Positions 1 through 5,430 of a stretch of 5,861 nucleotides of DNA are shown one piece after another. The DNA lies in assembly GCA_947388575.1 (NCBI GenBank), contig CANDSI010000077.1, positions 1 to 5,861 on the forward strand, written 5' to 3'. Below the pieces are notes generated by a model. The model was not told the DNA's origin and searched no databases. It saw only the letters and a program-made list of their open reading frames with translations. The position numbers and the translations under genes are program-made. The DNA is from an uncultured Mycoplasma sp. GTDB taxonomy: Bacteria; Bacillota_I; Bacilli_A; RF39; UBA660. Numbering within the stretch: the first letter of the stretch is position 1; each line of letters starts with the position of its first letter.

Positions 1-502
1 TAGACCAGTTGGTGGAGTTATGGTGTTTGCTAAAACATCTAAAGCAGCAGGAAGGTTAAGTAATCAAGTAAGAGAAAAGCAATTTCAAAAGACTTATTTA
101 ACGATTGTAAATGGAAAGATGGAACAAGCGCAAGGAACCTTAGAAGATTATCTTTTGAAAGATGAAAGAAATAATAAAAGTAAGGTAGTAAAGGAAGAAA
201 CGAAAAACAGCAAGTTAGCAGTTCTGGATTATGAAGTATTAAAATATGATGAAGAATTAGAATTGTCTGTTTTGAAAATACATCTTCATACAGGGAGACA
301 TCATCAAATTAGAGTACAACTATCTTCAAGAAATCATAGTATTTATGGGGACCAAAAATATGGTGGAAGAGGACATGGGAAACAATTAACTCTTTGGGCA
401 TATGAACTAAAAATTAATCATCCAATTAGTAATCAAGAAATGACTTTTGACTCGTTACCAGAAAAAATAGGAAGTTGGAAAATATTAGAAGGCATAGTAT
501 AA
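1..502 (+). CDS. RluA-family RNA pseudouridine synthase, 3' part (5' end outside window)
   Basis: Enzyme of the RluA family, which isomerises specific uridines in rRNA or tRNA to pseudouridine. The reading frame is open from base 2, so the gene begins upstream; an internal ATG at 20 is not the start. The first residues read RPVGGVMVFAKTSKAA, the segment that directly follows the catalytic HRLD motif in this family. The catalytic Asp codon would end at base 1 (t, consistent with GAT), so HRL lies outside the window. Further family signatures follow: a Lys-Thr-Tyr segment (KTYLTIVNGK), the conserved LHTGRHHQIRVQL stretch, a YGDQKYG turn, and a C-terminal LWAYELKINHP strand. About 166 residues are visible, typical of the short Clostridia members that lack an S4 domain, though the N-terminus is unseen. 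The target uridine cannot be assigned. The stop codon at 500-502 lies inside a terminator hairpin, so this gene ends its transcription unit. Confidence 0.93.
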   Translation, partial: RPVGGVMVFAKTSKAAGRLSNQVREKQFQKTYLTIVNGKMEQAQGTLEDYLLKDERNNKSKVVKEETKNSKLAVLDYEVLKYDEELELSVLKIHLHTGRHHQIRVQLSSRNHSIYGDQKYGGRGHGKQLTLWAYELKINHPISNQEMTFDSLPEKIGSWKILEGIV

Positions 503-518
503 AAATACTATGTTTTTT
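493..518 (+). terminator. Intrinsic terminator after the pseudouridine synthase gene
   Basis: Perfect 8-bp stem (catagtat at 493-500 with atactatg at 505-512) around an aaaa loop, followed by six T (513-518). The left arm and loop overlap the last codons and the TAA stop at 500-502. The stem is AT-rich, so it may be modest in strength. It separates the upstream housekeeping gene from agrB. Confidence 0.8.
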
Positions 519-631
519 ATTTGATTAAAATATAAAAGTAAATATATACCGAATTTTATGAAAATTCCTAAAAAAGATAGAAAAGAAGAAGTTACACTTT
601 TTATATCATATTTTCTACATTTCTATTATGA

Positions 632-638
632 TGTCGAA
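632..638 (+). promoter_or_regulatory. Perfect Spo0A box (TGTCGAA) upstream of agrB
   Basis: Exact match to the 7-base Spo0A-binding consensus TGTCGAA, oriented toward agrB. It lies 19 nt upstream of a -10-like TAAAAT (658-663) and covers the place where a -35 element would be. That is the arrangement of Spo0A-activated promoters with a poor -35. Two further perfect copies occur in the window, both upstream of agrA. Binding is inferred from sequence only. Confidence 0.6.
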
Positions 639-663
639 AAAAGAAGAAAATCTAGTTTAAAAT
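635..663 (+). promoter_or_regulatory. Candidate agrBD promoter with a weak -35 overlapped by the Spo0A box
   Basis: The -10 candidate is TAAAAT (658-663, five of six to TATAAT). The hexamer 17 nt upstream (635-640, cgaaaa) is a poor -35 and overlaps the TGTCGAA box, which suggests an activator-dependent promoter. Transcription would start near 670, leaving a leader of about 25 nt. Another AT-rich -10-like hexamer, TATTAT at 624-629, has no good -35 either, so the exact promoter is uncertain. Confidence 0.35.
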
Positions 664-694
664 AAGTAAGACATCAAGAGAGAGGTAGAAGAAA

Positions 695-1315
695 ATGATA
701 GATAAATTTTGTAACTGGCTTACTGAGAAGATAAAAGGGAAAATGCCAGAAATAGATGAAGAAAAGGAATTGGTAATTAATTTTGGTGTAAGAATTTTGT
801 TTGGTGAAGTACCAAAAATTTTGGCGCTATTTATATTAGGTTTTTTATTACAAATTGGTTGGTACTCACTTCTTATGTATTTTCTAATAGCTCCATATCG
901 TACTTTCACAGGAGGATTTCATTTAAAAACACACTGGGGTTGTATGATTACTAGCATAGTATTGTACATAGTACCAATCTTAGTAGCAAAATATATTACA
1001 ATACCACAAGAGTATCTTATGCACATAATAGCAGGAATAGTTGGAGTTCTTAGTATTATTTTTATTTTTAAATATGCTCCAGCAGATACAGAAAATATAC
1101 CAATCTTAAGTAAAAAAGAAAGAAAAACAAAAAGAATAAAATCATATATTTCATTACTAATTTTATTAGCTATTATTCTTTTGATACCAGATAAAATAAT
1201 CAGTTATATGTTGTTGTATGGAATATTCTTACAAAACTTAACTTTAACACCAATAGCATATAAATTAACAAAAAATAAGTACAGTTATGAAGTCTATACA
1301 GAAAAAACAGCTTAA
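695..1315 (+). CDS. agrB: AgrB, accessory gene regulator B (autoinducer peptide processing membrane protease)
   Basis: Membrane-embedded cysteine endopeptidase that trims the C-terminus of the AgrD propeptide and couples the trimming to ring closure. The 206-residue length is normal for the family. The diagnostic active-site region reads RTFTGGFHLKTHWGC (69-83): Arg69, Gly73-Gly74, then His76 and Cys83. These two are seven residues apart, as are the His77/Cys84 dyad of Staphylococcus aureus AgrB. An N-terminal charged helix is followed by hydrophobic segments near 40-65, 84-100, 106-127 and 148-185, with a very basic loop (KKERKTKRIKS, about 121-131) in between. The start at 695 is supported by AGAGAGG (679-685), 9 nt upstream. 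agrD follows after a 69-nt gap holding a stem-loop. Transcription is likely from a Spo0A-box promoter just upstream. Identification is firm. Confidence 0.96.
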   Translation: MIDKFCNWLTEKIKGKMPEIDEEKELVINFGVRILFGEVPKILALFILGFLLQIGWYSLLMYFLIAPYRTFTGGFHLKTHWGCMITSIVLYIVPILVAKYITIPQEYLMHIIAGIVGVLSIIFIFKYAPADTENIPILSKKERKTKRIKSYISLLILLAIILLIPDKIISYMLLYGIFLQNLTLTPIAYKLTKNKYSYEVYTEKTA

Positions 1316-1322
1316 ATTTGGT

Positions 1323-1351
1323 AATATTGCATTAGCCGGCAATGCATTATT
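1323..1351 (+). other. Stem-loop in the agrB-agrD intergenic gap
   Basis: The arms TGCATT (1328-1333) and AATGCA (1341-1346) pair perfectly around the loop AGCCGGC. After one T-T mismatch, AATA (1323-1326) pairs with TATT (1348-1351). GCCGGC in the loop is itself a palindrome and stands out in this AT-rich sequence. There is no U-tract directly after it, so it is not a classical terminator. It could affect mRNA stability or the agrB to agrD ratio, but this is inference. Confidence 0.5.
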
Positions 1352-1384
1352 ATATAAACTTATGAAAAGTAAGGAGGAATACAA

Positions 1385-1504
1385 ATGTTAAAATTATTAG
1401 CTAAAGTAGCTGAAAGATATGCAAAAGCAAGTAATACAGCATGTTTTATATTTGGTGTTGTACATCAACCAAAGATGCCAGCATCACTAATTAAAAAAGA
1501 TTAA
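1385..1504 (+). CDS. agrD: AgrD, cyclic autoinducer propeptide (39 aa)
   Basis: Signal-peptide precursor of the agr quorum-sensing system, easily missed because of its size. The start is set by a perfect AAGGAGG (1371-1377), 7 nt before ATG. Three parts are visible: a basic amphipathic leader (MLKLLAKVAERYAKASNTA, residues 1-19), a core opening with the only cysteine (Cys20, CFIFGVV), and a conserved C-terminal recognition tail (HQPKMPASLIKKD, 27-39). The tail matches the H/Y-x-P-x-x-P pattern of clostridial and listerial AgrD. By family knowledge, Cys20 forms a thiolactone with the residue at which AgrB cuts. If cleavage falls just before HQP, as in relatives, the ring is seven residues (CFIFGVV) instead of the usual five. 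The mature N-terminus cannot be predicted. The position directly after agrB and before a terminator supports the call. Confidence 0.93.
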   Translation: MLKLLAKVAERYAKASNTACFIFGVVHQPKMPASLIKKD

Positions 1505-1600
1505 TTAATAATAATTTTAAGAATAGTTCAAATAATTCGCACACAAAAAAATAAAAGATAAATTAAAAATATAATATTTCCTTAAAACATAAAAATTGAC

Positions 1601-1636
1601 AAATAAAAGTAGAGGTTGAACACTCTACTTTTATTT
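1601..1636. terminator. Bidirectional terminator between convergent agrBD and agrAC
   Basis: A perfect 14-bp inverted repeat (1601-1614 with 1623-1636) around the 8-nt loop gttgaaca. The core GTAGAG/CTCTAC is flanked on both sides by the same A-rich or T-rich stretch, so either strand reads as a hairpin followed by UUUUAUUU. It lies 97 nt after the agrD stop and 10 nt beyond the agrC stop, and so can end both converging transcripts. Confidence 0.88.
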
Positions 1637-1645
1637 AACTTCATA

Positions 1646-3001
1646 TTAATAATAAACTTCTAATTGTTGTCTAAAGTATTCAGCATCTTTTGTGGTAAAT
1701 AAATTTAAGTTATTATTTCTTTTCAAAATTTGTCTTACTTCCCATAAACCAAGTCCACTATTCGTTTTCTTAGATTTAGTAGTTTCTCCTTTGTCAAAAA
1801 TTTTTTCTACATCAATGTCTTTATTTAAGTAGGTATTTTCAATTACCATTAAGTAGCGATGTCTAGAGTCTTCTTTACGAAAAGTAACATGGATAATTTT
1901 ATCTTTACATTCTATAGAAGCTTCAATAGCATTATCCATCAAGATTCCTAGGATTCTTGTAAATTCATAAATTTTCAAGTGATGTTCTAAATCATTCAAA
2001 TCCATAAAAATGCCTAAATTAATTTGAATACCATTTTCATCAGCACGATGATATTTAGACGCCATAACATTATAAATAGCAGGGTTATTAATTACAGTAG
2101 GACTTAATGCAGTTAAGTTATTGACACGGTTACAATCTTGCAATAATTGGCGATAATATTTTTCAAGTCCAGCTAAATCTTTTTTGTCGATATAGCCACC
2201 AAGACCTTGAACAATATTGTGAAAATCATGTTTGAAACCTCTCATATTATCATGTAACAAAATTAAAGTCTTGTTATACAGTTGAGCTTCTTCTAAATTT
2301 TGAGAAGTAGTATTTAATTTGTCAGTATTAATCAAGCTATAAAAACTAATGAAAAAGTAGGCTAATAAGCTCAAAATACTAGTAATAACAACGCCTGTTG
2401 GCATAGTATCACTGTAAAATATAATTAAATAAAATTGAGTACAGATTGAAATTAGTCCAAGAATAGTATTTCCAATAAATAAAGCTCTATTTTTTCTAGT
2501 CATATTTTCTAAATTAATATGAAATTTACAATAACGAATAAGCCTATATAGTAAATACACACAACCATAAATACTTAGTGTAAAGACAATTCTATAAAAA
2601 GGAGCAGTCATTACTGATTCATATGAGACTTTAAATACAATGAGATAAAACCTTAACATAAATAGCTCAAATACACTAGAAATGCTAAGCGAAATAAATG
2701 CAACTAATAATGTTTTTAACCAAGAAATATTCAAAATAAATTTGCTAAGGAGAAGGATAGATGCTAAATTGAGTAAAACATTATATGGATCAGGAAGAAA
2801 GTTCCTTGAGACATAAGCAAAGAGCACTAATACAAATATATAAATAATTTTCCTTTTTCTAGTAGTTTTAATATCTAAAATTGTAGTAAATAATAGCATA
2901 TTTACAATAGCTTCTACAAAATAAATAGGAAAAGAAAGAATAGTGGTTAAAATTTCATTAGGCGTTGTTAGTGTTGTCAAAATAGTTTGAAAGATTTCCA
3001 T
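1646..3001 (-). CDS. agrC: AgrC-type receptor histidine kinase
   Basis: Membrane sensor kinase for the AgrD-derived peptide; it should phosphorylate AgrA. The 451 residues fall into two halves. Residues about 1-224 are a polytopic sensor of six to seven hydrophobic segments (for example about 20-42, 52-68, 74-90, 95-125, 135-153, 173-195, 202-224). The cytoplasmic half has the phospho-acceptor region FKHDFHNIVQGL (His258), an N box with LMDNAIEAS (Asn357), and a GHKL G box SGLGLWEVRQIL (415-426). The HD-F-x-N form of the H box and the short dimerisation helix are typical of the AgrC (HPK10) family. The ATG at 3001 has GGAGG (3015-3011) 9 nt upstream. That site lies inside agrA, and the two genes overlap by 44 nt (2958-3001), so translation is probably coupled. 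The gene ends at a bidirectional terminator shared with agrD. Confidence 0.94.
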   Translation of the reverse strand: MEIFQTILTTLTTPNEILTTILSFPIYFVEAIVNMLLFTTILDIKTTRKRKIIYIFVLVLFAYVSRNFLPDPYNVLLNLASILLLSKFILNISWLKTLLVAFISLSISSVFELFMLRFYLIVFKVSYESVMTAPFYRIVFTLSIYGCVYLLYRLIRYCKFHINLENMTRKNRALFIGNTILGLISICTQFYLIIFYSDTMPTGVVITSILSLLAYFFISFYSLINTDKLNTTSQNLEEAQLYNKTLILLHDNMRGFKHDFHNIVQGLGGYIDKKDLAGLEKYYRQLLQDCNRVNNLTALSPTVINNPAIYNVMASKYHRADENGIQINLGIFMDLNDLEHHLKIYEFTRILGILMDNAIEASIECKDKIIHVTFRKEDSRHRYLMVIENTYLNKDIDVEKIFDKGETTKSKKTNSGLGLWEVRQILKRNNNLNLFTTKDAEYFRQQLEVYY

Positions 3002-3701
3002 AATTTAATACCTCCATTAATTGATTTTTATACTTAGGACCAATATAACATTTCAAATCTTCATTATTATTCAAAAATATAGCGTTATTAATTACATCGA
3101 TATCTGTTATTTTCTTAGTGTTAACAATATAGGACTTATGACATTGAATAAACTGATGAGGCAATTGAGGAAGGATTTTCTTAAAAGAGCTATAAGTTTC
3201 GTAATCTCTTGTGTCAGTATGAAATATAACCTTCATACCATCCTTCTGAATATATTGAATTCCGTCTTGCTTAATAATGGTCTTATTGTTATCCAATCTT
3301 ACAAATTTTGTATCATCTCCAAACATATCATCAACTAAACGGTCTAGAGTATCTAATAATCTTTCTATCGTAACAGGTTTGGGTAAATAATCAAAAGTTT
3401 TATATTTGTAAGCAATTAAACCATACTCTAAATGACCAGTAGTAAATATGATATAAACATTCTTATCTTGTTTTCTAATTAAATTGGCTAAGTCCAATCC
3501 TGTAACTTTGGCTTTTAAATCAATATCTAAAATAACAACATTTACAGAATTGTGTTTGAGAAAGTTAATTAAATCGCCAGGTTCTGTAGTGCTTAACGCA
3601 ATTTGAGCCTCCAAATTTCTTGTCATAAAGGCTGATTCTAAAAGCTTTTCTAATCTATTTAGAGCATTTGCATTATCATCACATATTACAAAATCTAACA
3701 T
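2958..3701 (-). CDS. agrA: AgrA-type response regulator (receiver plus LytTR DNA-binding domain)
   Basis: Transcription factor of the agr system, phosphorylated by AgrC. The preferred start is ATG at 3701 (247 aa), with GGAGG (3715-3711) 9 nt upstream. A longer form from TTG at 3722 is disfavoured because that ribosome binding site would lie inside it. The receiver domain shows the acidic pair Asp8-Asp9 (VICDD), the phospho-acceptor Asp59 (VVILDIDL), the conserved Thr pair (IIFTTGH, about 87-88) and Lys108 (YLPKP). The C-terminal LytTR domain has the family signature FIQCHKSYIVNTKKI (about 184-198), which resembles F-x-RCH-x-SYIVN of AgrA. The length is close to S. aureus AgrA. The gene precedes agrC and overlaps it by 44 nt. 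A Spo0A box 16 nt upstream of a -10-like hexamer suggests Spo0A control. Whether it also autoregulates agr cannot be seen. Confidence 0.94.
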   Translation of the reverse strand: MLDFVICDDNANALNRLEKLLESAFMTRNLEAQIALSTTEPGDLINFLKHNSVNVVILDIDLKAKVTGLDLANLIRKQDKNVYIIFTTGHLEYGLIAYKYKTFDYLPKPVTIERLLDTLDRLVDDMFGDDTKFVRLDNNKTIIKQDGIQYIQKDGMKVIFHTDTRDYETYSSFKKILPQLPHQFIQCHKSYIVNTKKITDIDVINNAIFLNNNEDLKCYIGPKYKNQLMEVLNYGNLSNYFDNTNNA

Positions 3702-3724
3702 TAATTTTATCCTCCGTATCAATT

Positions 3725-3799
3725 ATGCAATTGAATATAATTTTTTATAAGAGAGTTCGACAAAAAGAAACTATATCGCCTAAAATTTTCCAATTGCAT
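3725..3799. repeat. Inverted repeat pair flanking the agrA promoter
   Basis: ATGCAATTG (3725-3733) and its exact reverse complement CAATTGCAT (3791-3799) have centres 66 bp apart, with the proximal Spo0A box between them. The first copy is part of a 16-bp dyad, TCAATTATGCAATTGA (3719-3734), just downstream of the candidate -10. These could be a paired operator or may be chance in AT-rich DNA. Confidence 0.4.
3734..3762 (-). promoter_or_regulatory. Candidate agrA promoter: Spo0A box 16 nt upstream of a -10
   Basis: On the minus strand a perfect TGTCGAA (3762-3756) points toward agrA, and a -10-like TATATT (3739-3734) follows after 16 nt. No good -35 hexamer is seen, as would fit a Spo0A-activated promoter. 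Transcription would begin near 3727, leaving a leader of about 25 nt with GGAGG at 3715-3711. TATAAA at 3749-3744 is an alternative -10. The layout resembles that before agrB. Confidence 0.45.
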
Positions 3800-3856
3800 T
3801 ATAACTATAATCTAAATGAAAAACAATGTCAAGATGTTTTGAAAAAAATATTTTTA

Positions 3857-3863
3857 TGTCGAA
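3857..3863 (+). promoter_or_regulatory. Third perfect Spo0A box (TGTCGAA), distal
   Basis: An exact TGTCGAA on the plus strand, about 94 bp upstream of the agrA-proximal box and 225 bp before the pdaA start. Its orientation points toward pdaA. It may be an upstream accessory site for agrA or an independent site; no -10 is clearly placed after it. Confidence 0.4.
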
Positions 3864-4029
3864 TATATAAAGAAATTAGGTAAAATATAAACTAATTTGG
3901 AAGTAAAAAAATGGTAATAAAATACAACTGTATAAACTTGAATATTAAGTCAAAAGTTAATAAATAAAACAAACTAAAAAGACTAGCAAAAATTTATATA
4001 TGTTCTACGAATTATCTTTTTCTTTTCTG

Positions 4030-4058
4030 TAATAACTCCTAATTTATCCTCATAAAAT
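4030..4058 (+). promoter_or_regulatory. Sigma-E-like promoter candidate before pdaA-yqfC
   Basis: CATAAAAT (4051-4058) differs in one base from the sigma-E -10 consensus CATACAAT. TAATAAC (4030-4036) matches five of seven bases of the KMATATT -35 pattern, with a 14-nt spacer, which is normal for sigma E. The start point would fall near 4065, about 24 nt before the pdaA ATG. No convincing sigma-A promoter is visible here. The match is by eye and only moderate. Confidence 0.35.
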
Positions 4059-4088
4059 AGAACAAAAACAAATAGAGAGGATGAGTTT

Positions 4089-4916
4089 ATGAAAAAAATA
4101 ATCCAAGACAATATAAAAATAGTTACAGCATTAGCTGTTACAGTAGGTCTACTTCTTTTTACCTTTATCGTTGCACAAACAAATCAGCAAAAAGAAACTG
4201 TTGCTACAAGTGGTACATCTACTTTAAGTAACAAAAAAATAGGGTGGGGTATTAAAAGAGAAGACAACCACAAACAACCTGATGTAGGAAGTCTTAATAA
4301 AAGAATTATTGAACAATATGATGGAATTTGTATGGGAAATCCAGAAATGCCATATGTGTATTTGACTTTTGATAATGGCTATGAAGCTGGATACACTGAG
4401 AAAATACTAGCAGTATTAAAAGAAAATCAAGTTCCAGCAGCTTTTTTCATTACAGGTCACTATGTGAACTCACAACCAGAATTAGTGAAAAAAATGATAG
4501 AGGAAGGTCATACAGTTGGAAACCATACAGTTAATCATAAAAGTATGCCAGATATTAGTGATGAACAAATTAAAACAGAAATGATGGATTTGCACAAATC
4601 TATTTATGAGAAATTTGGTTATGAAATGAAATATACAAGACCGCCCAAAGGAGAATATAGTGAAAGAACTATAGCTTGTACAAATTCACTAGGATATAAA
4701 ACGGTTATGTGGTCTTTTGCTTATGATGACTGGGATGCAAACAAACAAGGAAGAGAAGATTATGGAAAAAAGAAAATTATAGATAATGTACATAATGGAG
4801 CAGTCCTTTTATTACATGGAACTTCAAAGGATAACAGCAATATTTTAGATGAATGTATTAAGGAAATTAAGAAAATGGGATACGAATTTAGAAGTTTAGA
4901 CCAATTCCAAAGATAA
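4089..4916 (+). CDS. pdaA: PdaA-like polysaccharide deacetylase (spore cortex muramic acid delta-lactam)
   Basis: NodB-fold deacetylase resembling Bacillus subtilis PdaA, which removes the acetyl group from N-acetylmuramic acid of spore cortex peptidoglycan on the way to muramic-delta-lactam, the mark recognised by germination lytic enzymes. At 275 residues it is close to PdaA. A single N-terminal membrane segment or uncleaved signal (about 10-29) precedes a linker and the catalytic domain (about 88-272). Motifs are TFDNGYEAGY (Asp95 base, with Asn96 where many deacetylases have a metal-binding Asp, a PdaA trait), the metal histidines in GNHTVNH (His146, His150), TRPPKG (Arg184), MWSFAYDDW (207-215) and VLLLHG (His243). 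The start at 4089 has GAGAGG (4075-4080) 8 nt upstream. yqfC follows after 26 nt, suggesting one transcript with sporulation genes, perhaps from a sigma-E-like promoter. Other PdaA-type paralogues cannot be excluded. Confidence 0.88.
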   Translation: MKKIIQDNIKIVTALAVTVGLLLFTFIVAQTNQQKETVATSGTSTLSNKKIGWGIKREDNHKQPDVGSLNKRIIEQYDGICMGNPEMPYVYLTFDNGYEAGYTEKILAVLKENQVPAAFFITGHYVNSQPELVKKMIEEGHTVGNHTVNHKSMPDISDEQIKTEMMDLHKSIYEKFGYEMKYTRPPKGEYSERTIACTNSLGYKTVMWSFAYDDWDANKQGREDYGKKKIIDNVHNGAVLLLHGTSKDNSNILDECIKEIKKMGYEFRSLDQFQR

Positions 4917-4942
4917 GAGGAATATTAGAAAGGAAGAGAGCC

Positions 4943-5248
4943 ATGCGAGAAAAAAGAACAAAAAGAATACCAAACAAAATTAATCGAATATTAGAAATAC
5001 CACAAGAAGTATCTTCTCATATTCCAAAAATAACAGTGCTTGGTTTTGAGAAAATTATAATAGAAAACTACAAAGCCATTCTAGAGTATCAAGATTTCTA
5101 TATTCGTCTTAGTACAGAAATAGGAATTTTGAATATTAATGGATTTAACCTAAATTTAAAAGAGATGACAACAGATGATTTACAAATTAGTGGCAAAATA
5201 GACAGCATTGATTTTGAAGCCACTGAAGATAATGAAGAAGATATATAA
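4943..5248 (+). CDS. yqfC: Sporulation protein YqfC (YabP/YqfC family)
   Basis: Small sporulation protein of the YabP/YqfC family, made in the mother cell under sigma E in Bacillus; its biochemical role is not established. The 101 residues are slightly longer than Bacillus YqfC. Recognisable family features are LEIPQEV (17-23), then a beta-rich segment PKITVLGFEKIIIENYKAI (28-46), an LEYQDFYIRLST strand pair, and a glycine-bearing GILNINGFNLNLKEM (61-75), ending in an acidic tail (about 95-101). There is no membrane segment or signal peptide. The start is supported by AGGAAG (4931-4936), 6 nt before ATG. The identity is strengthened by yqfD following downstream, the usual pair in spore formers. 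The gap to yqfD is unusually long (182 nt) because a GC-rich palindromic element lies there. Confidence 0.87.
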   Translation: MREKRTKRIPNKINRILEIPQEVSSHIPKITVLGFEKIIIENYKAILEYQDFYIRLSTEIGILNINGFNLNLKEMTTDDLQISGKIDSIDFEATEDNEEDI

Positions 5249-5272
5249 GTTAATATATTTATAATAACATTT

Positions 5273-5364
5273 GGTCTTGCGTTCGCTTTCTCTCATGTCA
5301 AAAGCTTGCTTTTGACAAAAAAAGTTGAAAGCTCAAGGCGCTCGTAAACTCGCCTTGCGCGACC
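5273..5364. repeat. GC-rich palindromic element (REP/MITE-like) between yqfC and yqfD
   Basis: A block of about 92 bp far richer in GC than its surroundings and packed with inverted repeats. TGTCAAAAGC/GCTTTTGACA (5296-5305, 5308-5317) is a perfect 10-bp arm pair. GCTTTC/GAAAGC (5285-5290, 5327-5332) encloses it. GCTCAAGGCG/CGCCTTGCGC (5331-5340, 5351-5360) pairs at nine of ten positions. GGTC (5273-5276) pairs with GACC (5361-5364), closing the whole block. This looks like a dispersed palindromic repeat inserted between genes that normally adjoin. No open reading frame or U-tract terminator is present. Its class is inferred, and copies elsewhere cannot be seen from one window. Confidence 0.6.
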
Positions 5365-5430
5365 TTTATTTAGATTATAAATACATTAACTTAAATATTT
5401 TACATTATGAAAATGAAAGGGAGAGCACAA

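Larger units (their letters stand above)
3702..4088. other. Gene-free regulatory region between divergent agrA and pdaA
   Basis: 387 bp with no convincing coding sequence. It holds the agrA ribosome binding site and candidate promoter (minus strand), two perfect Spo0A boxes (3756-3762 and 3857-3863), an inverted pair ATGCAATTG/CAATTGCAT (3725-3733 and 3791-3799), and a sigma-E-like promoter candidate before pdaA (4030-4058). From about 3864 to 4029 I see only AT-rich sequence without a recognisable element. Confidence 0.7.

Noticed and set aside
503..694. Canonical staphylococcal AgrA direct repeats (ACAGTTAAG type, 12-13 bp apart) upstream of agrB
   Set aside because: No pair with the right spacing was found; GAAGTTACA and TCTAGTTTA are more than 60 bp apart and imperfect.
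652..909. 85-codon minus-strand open frame
   Set aside because: It is antisense to the start of agrB, has no family resemblance and no ribosome binding site; agrB with its active-site motif explains the region.
2185..2191. TGTCGAT inside agrC as a Spo0A box
   Set aside because: It differs in the last base and lies within coding sequence, so it is not counted.
3021..3338. 105-codon plus-strand open frame
   Set aside because: It lies wholly antisense to the LytTR half of agrA and has no recognisable domain.
3702..3722. Upstream TTG start extending AgrA by seven residues
   Set aside because: The strong GGAGG at 3715-3711 is ideally spaced for ATG at 3701 and would fall inside the extension.
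3668..3883. 71-codon plus-strand open frame
   Set aside because: It begins antisense to agrA and runs through the agrA promoter region; no ribosome binding site precedes it and the protein has no recognisable features.
3911..3967. 18-codon open frame in the agrA-pdaA gap
   Set aside because: Only a weak GGAAG precedes it, the peptide has no signal-peptide or toxin character, and such frames are expected in AT-rich DNA.
5296..5317. Strong hairpin after yqfC as a transcription terminator
   Set aside because: It is followed by A, not T, on the plus strand, and on the minus strand the T-tract comes before the hairpin; it is better seen as part of the palindromic element.
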